A stretch of 64,000 nt of DNA from Lachnospiraceae bacterium (GTDB taxonomy: Bacteria; Bacillota; Clostridia; Lachnospirales; Lachnospiraceae): NCBI GenBank assembly GCA_910575445.1, contig CAJTFW010000014.1, positions 1 to 64,000 of the forward strand, given 5' to 3'. A model generated the notes under the pieces. It was not told the DNA's origin. It did not search any database and was given only the letters and a program-made list of their open reading frames with translations. Within the stretch, counting starts at the first letter, position 1, and each line of letters opens with the position of its first letter. This document shows, piece after piece, positions 41,166 to 49,599 of the stretch. Made by a program: the position numbers and the translations under genes.

Positions 41166-42124
41166 ATGGAAGGAGATTCAAGAAAGTTTATAACAGCTTT
41201 AAAGGACAATGACCTTGCTGCTGTCAGAGAAGTGCCAAAAGCAGACCTGCACAACCATTTTGTCCTTGGGGGGAGCAGGACATATATATATATGAGCAGA
41301 AGCAGATTCTCATTGAGCCGATCAAAAAGCCCCTGGCTTCCATGTGGGAAATGGATGGCTGGAACAGCAGATATATTGGTGAGAGATTCTCTGGCAGCAA
41401 CATGTGCAAATTTCTTATAGAGGCAACTTTTGCCCAGGCAAAGCATGACGGCATTGCGATCTTGGAGATAGGGGAAGATGTCTGGGGGTTAAATGAGTTT
41501 TTCCATAATGACATTGTGGAACTGATAGAGACATTCCAGGAAATCAACGAGCGGATTGCGCCGGAGGTTTGCCTGCGGCTCCAGATCGGATTATCCAGGC
41601 ATTGCCCTGTGGACTATCTGGAGGGCTGCCTGAAACATTTCTGGGGGTACCCGGAATTCTACTCCATTGACTTGTATGGGGATGAACTGGCACAGCCGAT
41701 TGAAAATTTTATCCCCATATACAGGAGAGCAAAAGAAGAGGGGCTTTGCCTGAAAGCCCACATTGGTGAGTGGGGAACAGCAGAGGACGTTGTTCGCGGC
41801 GTGGAGGCATTGCGGCTTGATGAAGTGCAGCATGGTATCGCGGCGGCGGAATCGGAGGAGGCCATACAGTTCCTAAAAGACAGGGGAATACGCCTTAACC
41901 TAACGCCCAACAGCAACCTTTTGCTGGGGCGAATAAAGGAGATGGCGCACCACCCCATCCGGAGATTATACAGGGGCGGGTTAGACGTGACCATAAATTC
42001 GGATGATGTGTTGATTTTTGACAGTGACGTGTCAAAAGAATACATAAGACTTTTTGAGTCAGGATGCCTGAATGCAGAGGAACTGAATAAAATCCGGTTA
42101 AATGGGCTGAGGGAAATGCAATAG
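41166..42124 (+). pseudogene. Adenosine deaminase-like gene with a 2-bp frameshift in an (AT)6 tract
   Basis: The first frame reads VREVPKADLHNHFVLGGSRT, with the metal-binding His-x-His of the amidohydrolase fold. It breaks in an (AT)6 run at 41282-41293. Loss of one AT unit gives continuous TYIYEQKQILIEPIKKPLAS and the rest of a 319-residue protein. Later motifs are intact: LCLKAHIGEWGTAEDVVRGV (His, Gly-Glu catalytic acid), QHGIAAAESEEAIQFLKDRG (His) and DVTINSDDVLIFDSDV (Asp-Asp). It would deaminate adenosine or a related purine. All active-site elements remain, so the gene is either freshly broken or phase-variable. Confidence 0.88.
41282..41293 (+). repeat. (AT)6 dinucleotide tract in the deaminase gene
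   Basis: Six AT units at codons 39-43. Five units would keep the frame open through to the stop at 42124; six shift it. Dinucleotide runs of this kind change length by polymerase slippage. Confidence 0.75.
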
Positions 42125-42190
42125 GAAGTATGAACAAGATCCGGGCATATTTTTCTGAAGACGCATATGCGATAAAAATCTCTAAAACAC

Positions 42191-42221
42191 TTGCTTATGA
42201 CGTAACGTAATGAGATATACT
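42191..42221 (+). promoter_or_regulatory. MerR-type promoter with 19-bp spacer
   Basis: TTGCTT (42191-42196) and TATACT (42216-42221) are separated by 19 bases, the over-long spacing that MerR-family activators correct. The spacer holds the repeat ACGTAACGTAA. It lies 18 bp before the MerR start codon, so autoregulation is expected. Confidence 0.65.
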
Positions 42222-42239
42222 ACGAGCAGGAGGTGAGAC

Positions 42240-42782
42240 ATGGACAAAAATAAAGCGATACCACAAGGCTATATGACTGTTGGCGAAGCCGCAAAAAAGA
42301 TGGATGTTACTGTACGGACATTACAGCATTATGACAGGGAAGGGTTACTTTCCCCGTCTGCCATGAGCGAAGGAGGCCGCAGGTTATACACAGATAAAGA
42401 TATGGTAAAACTACATCAGATCTTATCGCTCAAACATCTGGGGTTCTCCCTGGACGATATAAAGAACCGGCTGATTCCCCTAGATACACCGGCAGAAATT
42501 TTCATGCAGCTTCAGAATGAAGCAATAAGGCTTCAAAATGCAGGTGTCCATGCAGACAGTGATGAGGGGCAGAGCTTTGCAAAAGCCTATTGGGATATGA
42601 TAACGGATTTCACCGGCGGAGATATGAGTATGCTTCCGAAACTCATTGAATTAGGACAGTTTGAGGGCATGGACCCCAAATGGAAAGAGAAGCAAAAACT
42701 CGCCAAAGATTATATCGGGCAGGCACTTGAGAGTTACTTGTCCAGGTCAGGCGTTGACTTGTTTCAGGAGGATGAAGAATGA
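42240..42782 (+). CDS. MerR-family regulator, internally shortened
   Basis: This 180-residue protein has the MerR winged helix in residues 10-78: YMTVGEAAKKMDVTVRTLQH, GLLSPSAMSEGGRRLYTDKD and LSLKHLGFSLDDIKNRLIPL. Full relatives have about 250 residues with a coiled-coil and a TipAS-like domain. Here about 70 residues between the coiled-coil (DTPAEIFMQL) and NEAIRLQNAGVHADSDEGQ are missing without a frame change. The end SGVDLFQEDEE overlaps the next start (ATGA). It should control the ABC genes, but dimerisation may be impaired. Confidence 0.85.
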   Translation: MDKNKAIPQGYMTVGEAAKKMDVTVRTLQHYDREGLLSPSAMSEGGRRLYTDKDMVKLHQILSLKHLGFSLDDIKNRLIPLDTPAEIFMQLQNEAIRLQNAGVHADSDEGQSFAKAYWDMITDFTGGDMSMLPKLIELGQFEGMDPKWKEKQKLAKDYIGQALESYLSRSGVDLFQEDEE

Positions 42783-43248
42783 ACGAGGCTATAAAAATCA
42801 AAAACTTAAAGAAAAGTTACGGGACCCACGTTGTACTGAATGGCTTAGATTTCTGTGTACAGCAGGGGGAGATTTTTGCCCTGCTTGGCGTAAATGGCGC
42901 GGGTAAAACGACGTCCCTGGAATGTATCGAGGGCCTAAGAAAATATGACAGTGGAACCATCGCTATAACCGGCAAAGTGGGTATCCAACTGCAATCGTCT
43001 TCTTTGCCTGGGCATATAAAGCCGCTGGAGGCTGTTAAGCTTTTTGCGAAATGGAATAAAGCTTCGCTTGACCGTGCAATGCTTGACGTTCTTGGTATCC
43101 ATGATTTTGCCCGGAAGCAGTATTAGCAATTATCGACTGGTCAAAAGCGGAGGCTCCATCTGGCACTTGCCCTGACACGAAATCCGGATATCCTTTTTCT
43201 TGATGAGCCAACCGCAGGGCTTGACGTTGAGGGGCGGCTGTCCTTCTA
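42779..43248 (+). pseudogene. ABC transporter ATPase, 5' part (nonsense codon, then cut by an insertion)
   Basis: MNEAIKIKNLKKSYGTHVVL leads into Walker A LLGVNGAGKTTSLECIEGL. An in-frame TAG at 43124-43126 interrupts [20 protein letters not shown], the signature motif region. Walker B follows as [19 protein letters not shown], and the frame ends at SF-stop 43248. The last 57 codons of the gene are found at 47957-48129, in front of the cognate permease. About 60 residues, including the switch His region, are lost at the joint. The transporter is therefore inactive. Confidence 0.88.
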
Positions 43249-43314
43249 AAGATGTTGTCAAGGGGAAATGTAAGATTGAGTTTTTACCTTTTACTTTTTT
43301 ATTCCTTCAAAGGC

Positions 43315-43347
43315 AACCGCCGCCACTCATATAGAGGGGCGGCGGTT
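43315..43347 (-). terminator. Hairpin downstream of hcp
   Basis: AACCGCCGCC pairs perfectly with GGCGGCGGTT around a 13-base loop, 11 bp past the hcp stop. The T-run is weak, so the stem may protect the 3' end rather than terminate alone. Confidence 0.6.
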
Positions 43348-43357
43348 ATAATCAGCA

Positions 43358-44959
43358 TTATTTCAGCAGTACCTCCAAATCACTCTCCGGGGTTGTGATC
43401 GGGGCAATGTGATAATGCTCCGCCAGATACTGCAACACGTTGGGCGACAGGAACGCCGGAAGTGTAGGCCCCAAGCGGATATTTTGGATTCCCAGGTGCA
43501 AAAGCGTCAGCAGGATACACACAGCCTTCTGCTCATACCAGGAGAGAACCATTGACAGCGGCAGATCGTTTACACCACATGCAAAAGCCTCTGCCAGGGC
43601 TACAGCCACCTGGATGGCACTGTATGCGTCATTGCACTGTCCCATATCCATCAGGCGGGGAAGTCCGGAAACGGTGCCAAGGTCCAGGTCATTGAACCGG
43701 TACTTGCCACAGGCAAGAGTAAGTACGATACTGTCAGGAGGTGTCTGCTTTACAAACTCAGTATAGTAGCTGCGTCCCGGCTTTGCTCCATCGCAGCCGC
43801 CAACCAGGAAGAAATGTTTGACCACTCCGCTTTTGACTGCTTTGACCACTTTGTCCGCAACGGACAAGACCGCGTGACGCCCAAAGCCGGTTGTGACGGT
43901 TCTTCCGCCATTGATACCAGTAAACTGCATGGCTGTGGGGTAGCCGCCCAGCTCCAAGGCTTTTTGGATTACCGGCGAGAAGTCCTTTTCCGGCCCAATG
44001 TGGGCCAGCCCCGGATATGCGACGGCTTCCGTCGTAAATACCCGGTCCGCATAGCTTGTTTTCGGCGGCATGAGGCAGTTTGTTGTAAAAAGGACCGGAG
44101 CGGGGATAGAAGCAAATTCCTTTTGCTGATTCTGCCAGGCAGTGCCGAAATTCCCTTTGAGATGGGGGTACTTTTTTAGTTCCGGATAACCGTGAGCCGG
44201 GAGCATTTCACCGTGGGTATAAATGTTGATGCCCTTGTCCTTGGTCTGCTCCAAGAGTTGTTTCAAATCAAAGAGGTCATGACCGGAAATGATAATAAAC
44301 GGTCCTTTCTCTACAGTCAAACTTACTTCTGTTGGAACGGGATTGCCATAGGTTTCCGTATTAGCCTTATCCAGCAGTTCCATACATTTCAGGTTAACCG
44401 CCCCGACTTCCAGGACAATAGGAAGAAGTTCATCCATCCCCCAGTCCTCCATACCGACAGCAAAGAGGGCCTTATAAAAAAAGCGGTCTACTTCCGGGTC
44501 CGTATAGCCCAGGACAGCAGCGTGATACGCATAGGCGGCCATACCCCGGATGCCAAACAGAATCAGCGACTTCAGAGAGCGAATATCCTCCCCAGCAGTC
44601 CACAGATGCTCCATGTCATAGTCATCGTTCTTCCCGCAGGCTGAGGTACACTCATAGCAGAGAGGAACAATCTGCCGCTTTACCTCATCCACACGCCGGA
44701 GCAGAGCAGAAAGGGCCTCCTTGTCAAAATTCACATTCGTAATTGTCGCAAACAACCCTTCCCGCACAACCTGATTGGCGGCATGGCTAATTAGATGCCC
44801 ATTTCCGTCTATGGTCCTTGCAAGGCCAATCAATTTCCCGGTAAGCTGATCCTGCATTTCAGCAATACCGGCCTGCTTGCCGCATACGCCAGAATTTCCA
44901 ATACAGCCTTTGCATCCCGCTGTCTGTTCACACTGGAAGCAAAACATTTTCTGTTCCAT
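43358..44959 (-). CDS. hcp: Hydroxylamine reductase / hybrid cluster protein
   Basis: This 533-residue protein starts with CFQCEQTAGCKGCIGNSGVC, the N-terminal cysteines that bind the first Fe-S cluster. Hybrid-cluster ligands are seen in order: ISGHDLFDLKQLLEQ (His and Glu), FTTNCLMPP (Cys), HFFLVGGCDGAKPGR (Cys), VLTLACGKYRFN (Cys) and GQCNDAYSAIQVA (Cys). The enzyme reduces hydroxylamine and is also a nitric-oxide reductase in nitrosative stress. ATG 44959 has AGGAGG 8 bases before it. It lies 18 bp after the ferredoxin-type gene, so the two form an operon controlled by the divergent Crp-like protein. Confidence 0.95.
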   Translation of the reverse strand: MEQKMFCFQCEQTAGCKGCIGNSGVCGKQAGIAEMQDQLTGKLIGLARTIDGNGHLISHAANQVVREGLFATITNVNFDKEALSALLRRVDEVKRQIVPLCYECTSACGKNDDYDMEHLWTAGEDIRSLKSLILFGIRGMAAYAYHAAVLGYTDPEVDRFFYKALFAVGMEDWGMDELLPIVLEVGAVNLKCMELLDKANTETYGNPVPTEVSLTVEKGPFIIISGHDLFDLKQLLEQTKDKGINIYTHGEMLPAHGYPELKKYPHLKGNFGTAWQNQQKEFASIPAPVLFTTNCLMPPKTSYADRVFTTEAVAYPGLAHIGPEKDFSPVIQKALELGGYPTAMQFTGINGGRTVTTGFGRHAVLSVADKVVKAVKSGVVKHFFLVGGCDGAKPGRSYYTEFVKQTPPDSIVLTLACGKYRFNDLDLGTVSGLPRLMDMGQCNDAYSAIQVAVALAEAFACGVNDLPLSMVLSWYEQKAVCILLTLLHLGIQNIRLGPTLPAFLSPNVLQYLAEHYHIAPITTPESDLEVLLK

Positions 44960-44977
44960 CACTGTTTCCTCCTATTA

Positions 44978-45670
44978 TTATTCTAAAATTCTTCCGTCCG
45001 TAGAAATAGTCACCACATTCCACGGAATGAACTTCCCGCTCTCCTGTAAGGCCTGTTTGACCGCGTTTTCGATTCCGCCGCAACATGGAACTTCCATTCG
45101 TACTATGGTTACGCTCTTGATGTCATTTCCAGAAATGATTTGCGTCAGCTTTTCAGCATAGTCCCCCTCGTCCAGCTTGGGGCAGCCGATGAGCGTCACA
45201 TGGCTACGGATAAACGCATCGTGGAAATTGCCATAGGCATAGGCGGTACAATCTGCAGCGATGAGTAGCTTGGCACCGTTAAGGTATGGGGCGTTCACCG
45301 GCACCAGCTTAATCTGTACTGGCCATTGGGTCAGCTGGCTGGCGGCAGGCGTCTGTGCGGCAGGGGCAACGCAAGGATCCCGGTGAATCGTCTTTGCATT
45401 TGTTCCGGGACAGCCGCAGGGCAGAGGCGCACTCTTCTGTTTAGCGGCCGTCACAGCCGCATGGTCATAGGCGAGCGCTTCCCGAGTCTCAAAGCTGATT
45501 GCCTCCGTGGGGCAGGCGGGCAGGCAGTCACCCAGACCATCGCAGTAGTCCTCACGAGTGAGCCTCGCCTTACCGTCTACCATCTCAATAGCGCCCTCAT
45601 GACAGGCGGCGGCACAGGCTCCGCATCCGTTACACTTTTCTTCATCGATATGAATTATTTTGCGAACCAT
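44978..45670 (-). CDS. Ferredoxin-type protein, likely Hcp electron donor
   Basis: This 230-residue protein has two [4Fe-4S] motifs near residues 11-55: CNGCGACAAACHEGAI and a variant second site CDGLGDCLPACPTEAI. The C-terminal part includes CGCPGTNAKTIHRDPCV, LLIAADCTAYAYGNFHD, RSHVTLIGCPKLDEGDY and MEVPCCGGIENAVKQAL, a Cys-rich domain seen in iron-sulfur proteins that accompany Hcp. ATG 45670 follows AAAGGA. It starts the fdx-hcp operon and is expected to supply electrons to Hcp. Confidence 0.88.
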   Translation of the reverse strand: MVRKIIHIDEEKCNGCGACAAACHEGAIEMVDGKARLTREDYCDGLGDCLPACPTEAISFETREALAYDHAAVTAAKQKSAPLPCGCPGTNAKTIHRDPCVAPAAQTPAASQLTQWPVQIKLVPVNAPYLNGAKLLIAADCTAYAYGNFHDAFIRSHVTLIGCPKLDEGDYAEKLTQIISGNDIKSVTIVRMEVPCCGGIENAVKQALQESGKFIPWNVVTISTDGRILE

Positions 45671-45755
45671 AAAATTTTCCTTTCCGGTCAACTGTATTCT
45701 TTGAATCCCTGTTGACATCTTGGAATCAGTATAGTATGATTTACGTGTTTTGTAT

Positions 45756-45769
45756 GTTGAAATTTCAAC
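45756..45769. promoter_or_regulatory. Crp/Fnr-type operator in the divergent fdx-hcp / regulator promoter
   Basis: GTTGAAATTTCAAC is a perfect 14-bp palindrome. On the minus strand a TATACT (45733-45728) would place the start site near 45721, putting the palindrome centre about 41.5 bases upstream, the class II activator position. Confidence 0.7.
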
Positions 45770-45784
45770 AAAGGGAACAAATCT

Positions 45785-46459
45785 ATGGAAAAATATTTTG
45801 AAGTATTGTGCATGTGTCCGCTGTTTCGGGATATGGCGCATTGGGAACTGACTAAGGCTCTACGTTGCCTCAACGCCAGGGTATCTTCCTTTGAAAAAGG
45901 AGAAGCCGTGATGAACGAGGGTGAACCAGCAAAATATGTGGGAATTGTCCTAACGGGCAGTTTTCAAATTGTACGGACGGATTTCTTTGGTAATCGAAGC
46001 ATGATTGCCAACCTTGTTCCTGGTGAATTATTTGGGGAATCCTTTGCTTGTGCAGGAGTGGAGGCAGTCCCGGTTTCTGTGCTGGCATCGGAGGCTGCGG
46101 AGGTTATGCTGATTGACTGTTTGAAAATTTGTCATTCATGCAGTAATGCTTGTCAATTCCATCAACAGATGATTTATAATCTTCTTCAAATTGTTGCGGC
46201 AAAGAATTTGATGTTTCACCAAAAAATCGAGGTCACATCCAAGCGCACGACACATGAAAAGCTGATGGCGTATCTGATGCTTCAAGCTAAACAATTTGGC
46301 AGTCTGGAATTTGAAATACCATATGATCGCCAGGAGTTGGCGGATTATCTGGAAGTAGAGCGCAGTGGTTTGTCGGCGGAAATCGGAAAACTGCGTCGGC
46401 AAGGGGTCATTGAAGCAGACCGCAGCAGATTCAAGATATACAAACCGTTTGATGTTTGA
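45785..46459 (+). CDS. Crp/Fnr-family regulator of the hcp operon
   Basis: This 224-residue protein has a cyclic-nucleotide-binding-type beta roll in residues 20-120 (VSSFEKGEAVMNEGEPAKYV, VPGELFGESFACAGVEAVPV), a dimer helix (HQQMIYNLLQIVAAKN) and a C-terminal helix-turn-helix (YDRQELADYLEVERSGLSAE). The sensing part lacks the cAMP phosphate Arg-Ser-Ser-x-Asn motif. A pair of cysteines, CSNACQFHQQ, lies near residue 120. It is the HcpR-like type that responds to nitrosative stress. It is divergent from fdx-hcp and shares a palindromic operator. Confidence 0.9.
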   Translation: MEKYFEVLCMCPLFRDMAHWELTKALRCLNARVSSFEKGEAVMNEGEPAKYVGIVLTGSFQIVRTDFFGNRSMIANLVPGELFGESFACAGVEAVPVSVLASEAAEVMLIDCLKICHSCSNACQFHQQMIYNLLQIVAAKNLMFHQKIEVTSKRTTHEKLMAYLMLQAKQFGSLEFEIPYDRQELADYLEVERSGLSAEIGKLRRQGVIEADRSRFKIYKPFDV

Positions 46460-46483
46460 GGCACGTAAACATAGTGGTAGCAA

Positions 46484-46990
46484 GTAGCGGTAATCAGAAA
46501 TCCCGTTTTATCAGAAATGCAGAGTGAAACCGTTGAAATACAAGGGAATTGCCGCAATAGATTTCTGATAAAAAAGTGGCTATTGACTGACCGTGCCTTA
46601 TAACTATAGGACTGGCAGGAATAAAAATTTCTGATAAAATGTGTTCATAGTAATTCGGCTGCGGTCTGTTTTCAGAGTATCAATTCTAAAGGAGGATTGG
46701 TTACTTTGGCGCATTGTCATAGATTCATGCCATTTTCTGCACAGGAAATCAGTTTATCATAGCATGGAATACTTGCTGCAGGTTTCCATATAAGCAATTT
46801 GCAGTTCATTTTTATCGGAAATTTTCATGTGAGCGGAGTATGCTGTTCCGGTCCAAGATGTAGGTAAATCTATATTTTTATCAGAAACTTTTTCTGCCGT
46901 TGTCCAGTGTTTTCAATGCTTTCATAAATTATTTCCGATAAAAATGGATTTCTGGTTACCGCTAAAATCAGAAATTTCCGATAACATGGG
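46484..46990. repeat. 500-bp imperfect inverted repeat with iterated TTATC[A/G]GAAAT motifs
   Basis: This region has no gene. It holds nine copies of TTATC[A/G]GAAAT or its complement, at about 46493, 46506, 46561, 46627, 46809, 46875, 46931, 46964 and 46973. Positions mirror each other around about 46726, with the two arms about 75 percent alike by eye (AGCGGTAATCAGAAATCC on the left, AGCGGTAACCAGAAATCC on the right, read inward). Spacing of 66 bp recurs in each arm. It could be a replication origin, a recombinase or transposase binding array, or two transposon ends. Confidence 0.7.
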
Positions 46991-47026
46991 CAAGCAATGC
47001 GCCGGTATATACCCGGCACGTGCTTG
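46991..47026. other. Hairpin beside the relaxase fragment
   Basis: CAAGCA and TGCTTG flank an inner stem GCCGG/CCGGC around GTATATAC. It is followed by C-rich sequence (CCGCCCCCAAACCCCC). It could be part of a transfer origin, but that is unproven. Confidence 0.4.
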
Positions 47027-47055
47027 TTGGTGGCTGACCGCCCCCAAACCCCCGT

Positions 47056-47085
47056 AAGGACCGGCGCAACTGCGCTGGTCCTTTT
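47056..47085 (+). terminator. Hairpin with T-run
   Basis: AAGGACC-GGCGCA pairs with TGCGC-TGGTCCTT and is followed by TT on the plus strand. It is probably the conserved structure that follows relaxase genes in Tn1549-like elements. Confidence 0.5.
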
Positions 47086-47131
47086 AAGCCGCCTACGGCG
47101 TCTGCTGTTACCCACAGTGGGAGAAAAATCA

Positions 47132-47953
47132 TCATCGCGCCCCCTGCTGGCGGTTGCGATTTTTCTCTTTTTCGGTCACGCCCAAAATCCTCTCCACGTT
47201 GTTTTTGGCAGTGAGAAGTTCTATCATTTTTGCCTTGGCCTGCTTGTATTCTGGATACCGCTTTTTGTTCTCGGCATACAAGGTGGCATACTCCTGTTTC
47301 AGCGATTGTATGGACGGCAGTTTCTTCAAACCGAGGGAATCAAAATACCGCTTCGCCGCTTGACAGGCCGTGATTTCACTGCTATGCTGTTCATAATATT
47401 TCTCCCTTTTCCTGCCCGTCAATTTCCGGTACTGCGCGAAAATTTCCCGTGTTTTACCGTAAGCGCCGATGTGCTTTTGCAGTTCGGAAATGTCTTTCAT
47501 TCTTGCGCTGGCAGCTTTCGACTGGTCAGCTAAATCGTTGAATTTTTGAACCACCGCAGCACAGGTTTTCTCCAATTCTCCAAAATCAGTCAGACCCTTT
47601 TCCTGCAAGTAGATGACCGTCTTTGCCATCTCTTTGAGGTTGAAGATTTTTGCCCACCGCTCGAATCCGGGAGAGTTGGCCTGCTGCATTTTTGCTTGAA
47701 TGTCAATCAGCAAATTGGGCTTGGACCTCGCCGCCGCCTTTGCCCTTGGAGCGACAATCCGTTTACCGGAAATGCGCTCCATAATCGCCGCTTCAGTGTA
47801 ATCGTCACCGAGGGAATTACAGCGGACGAACCGTTTGCCGTTGGGGATTTTGAACGCAAGATGTTTGCCCCGCTTAACCTCCGCTCCCGCCGTTTTCATG
47901 GCAATGAGGAAGCTGTCAAAATCCTTGCATCCTTGACCGAGGGCGGTGTCGAT
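47132..47953 (-). pseudogene. Tn1549-type relaxase, C-terminal fragment
   Basis: About 270 codons of the C-terminal part of a mobilisation relaxase. DFDSFLIAMKTAGAEVKRGK and NSLGDDYTEAAIMERISGKR are followed by LLIDIQAKMQQANSPGFERW and NLKEMAKTVIYLQEKGLTDF. Long helices (ELQKHIGAYGKTREIFAQYR) then run to the end ILGVTEKEKNRNRQQ. The N-terminal catalytic domain with Tyr and the 3-His motif is absent. The frame is cut at 47953, where it joins the ABC ATPase fragment. This marks one edge of the 4.7-kb island as conjugative-element DNA. Confidence 0.85.
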
Positions 47954-47956
47954 TAA

Positions 47957-48129
47957 ATATCACTATTCAAACGGAAACCGGCACAGGGAAATATGAGTCT
48001 GACAATATCGGGGAAACTTTACTTACGCTGCTGGTGCAGTGCAGGGAAAAAGGGGAGACCATCTTAGATATCCAGATAGGCCGCGGTTCATTGGAGCAGC
48101 ACTTTATGAAAATTGCAAAGGGGGGTTGA
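47957..48129 (+). pseudogene. ABC transporter ATPase, 3' part
   Basis: The last 57 codons of the ATPase interrupted at 43248: ITIQTETGTGKYESDNIGET, then LLTLLVQCREKGETILDIQI and GRGSLEQHFMKIAKGG-stop. The stop is 3 bp from the permease ATG, which confirms the original operon order. Confidence 0.85.
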
Positions 48130-48132
48130 AAA

Positions 48133-48858
48133 ATGGGAGCTTTTATATATGGGGTTTCTTTACAATGGAAATTAGATATACGAAGTAAGACGTTGCTCAT
48201 CACCTGCTATATCGTTCCCCTGTTGTTCTTTGGAATTATGGGCGGGATATTTACATCGGTTATTCCGGGGGCAGGGGATACACTTATTCAATCCATGACT
48301 GTATTTGGCGTGACCATGGGTGCTCTGATCGGTCTGCCGCCTTCCCTTGTGGAAATTTATGGCAGCGACATTAAGAAGGTTTATCTGGCAAACGGTGTTC
48401 CTTTCTATCTGGGTATTGCATTGGCCAATATCTCGGCGTTTATCCACCTGTTTATTATGAGCATTATCCTGTATATTGCCGCTCCCCTTGCCTTTGATGC
48501 CAAGATACCAGAAAATCCGGGCGTATACTTTGCCTCCCTTTCCATTTTTATTGCGGTATCACTCGGCATAGTCAGCATAATTGGCCTGGCGGTAAAAGAC
48601 CAGACGAAAACCTCCATGTTTTCCATTATTGTTTTTCTGCCTTCAATCATGCTCTCTGGAATTATGTTCCCGGTTGAGATGCTCCCCCAAATGCTTGAAA
48701 CAATAGGGAAAGCGTTCCCGGCTTCATGGGGATACAGACTGATGACAGGGGGGACTTTTGGGCTGGAAAATCTGTTGCCGATGCTGGTGATTTTTGTATT
48801 GGCTGTCTGTGCGTGTGCCATATTGCTATCAGGAAAGATGATTTGGCGCAATAAATAG
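48133..48858 (+). CDS. ABC-2 type transporter permease
   Basis: This 241-residue membrane protein has six spans: IYGVSLQWKLDIRSKTLLIT leads into the first, VPLLFFGIMGGIFTSVIPGA, then LGIALANISAFIHLFIMSII, and finally VFVLAVCACAILLSGK. The ABC-2 block FLPSIMLSGIMFPVEMLPQM is typical. It was the partner of the ATPase broken at 43248/47957, so it is probably orphaned, though the gene itself is intact. Preceded by AAAGGGGGGTTG. Confidence 0.85.
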   Translation: MGAFIYGVSLQWKLDIRSKTLLITCYIVPLLFFGIMGGIFTSVIPGAGDTLIQSMTVFGVTMGALIGLPPSLVEIYGSDIKKVYLANGVPFYLGIALANISAFIHLFIMSIILYIAAPLAFDAKIPENPGVYFASLSIFIAVSLGIVSIIGLAVKDQTKTSMFSIIVFLPSIMLSGIMFPVEMLPQMLETIGKAFPASWGYRLMTGGTFGLENLLPMLVIFVLAVCACAILLSGKMIWRNK

Positions 48859-48956
48859 AGAGGTTAAGCAGTCATATCAATTTGTTTCAGAAATACTTAA
48901 AGGAATCAGGCAGGAGAAAGCTGCATTGACAAAAGGATACAGGAGAATAATCATAG

Positions 48957-49067
48957 ATGGAATATGCCTTGGTTTTCATATTGACGGTTTTAACAATCAT
49001 CTTTTGGAGTGGAAAGGGCAGTTGGCTAATTGCTGGATATAATACTATGGATGATAAGGAGAAACAG
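48957..49067 (+). pseudogene. DUF3784 protein, N-terminal fragment
   Basis: MEYALVFILTVLTIIFWSGK then GSWLIAGYNTMDDKEKQ, the first span and the conserved GKGxxLIAGYNT motif of DUF3784. It then runs out of homology where the next gene's ribosome site begins. Confidence 0.65.
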
Positions 49068-49071
49068 AATC

Positions 49072-49512
49072 GTGGTAGATGTGAAATGGCATTTAAAAAA
49101 ATATGTTTTCTTTATTGTGTTGATGGTAATGGTTGTTATAACAGGCAATATTGTTTTAGGGAAAAGAGGTTCTGGAAAGAACACAGAGGAAGTGTGGGAA
49201 CCGCCAGTCATAATGGAAAGCATGGAAGAGGTAAAAGAGGAGGAACCGACAGAATATTCCCATATTGAGTTCTTTTCAGATCAACAGAGAAAAGATGTGG
49301 TAAAGCAGTTGGGAGAACAGGGGCTTGTAAGTGTTACTGATGACATGAACATGGAAAACTATCAAAAAATGGAGGATTTTTATTCCGCTTATATTTCCGG
49401 CATGGACGCAATGGTTACTGTGTTTAACGTACAAATGGAGGGGAATATAGGTGCGCTGACATTTGTTCATAGAAACGGAAAAATACAATCTTATTATGTC
49501 ACGGTAGGCTGA
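49072..49512 (+). pseudogene. Truncated fourth DUF6070-like paralogue
   Basis: About 146 codons related to the gene at 21273. N-terminal anchor YVFFIVLMVMVVITGNIVLG, then VVKQLGEQGLVSVTDDMNME, DFYSAYISGMDAMVTVFNVQ and LTFVHRNGKIQSYYVTVG. It stops at TGA 49510, where the relative continues with Trp. The remaining 270 residues are absent downstream. GTG 49072 follows AGGAG by 10 bases. Its presence 27 kb from the tandem trio shows the family was once larger or was moved. Confidence 0.7.
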
Positions 49513-49599
49513 CAGGGAGACTACAGGAAAGTTTAATAAATGCAGTAAATTTACAAGTTACACTATGCATAGACAAAATTGGCTAATGGAGGTGTGTTA

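Noticed and set aside
46484..46990. CRISPR-like array
   Set aside because: The repeated word is 11 bp in both orientations with irregular spacing; there are no constant repeats with unique spacers, and no cas genes in the window.
46991..47085. Transfer origin beside the relaxase fragment
   Set aside because: Hairpins and a C-rich tract are present, but the position is downstream of the relaxase rather than near an oriT, and no nick motif was recognised.
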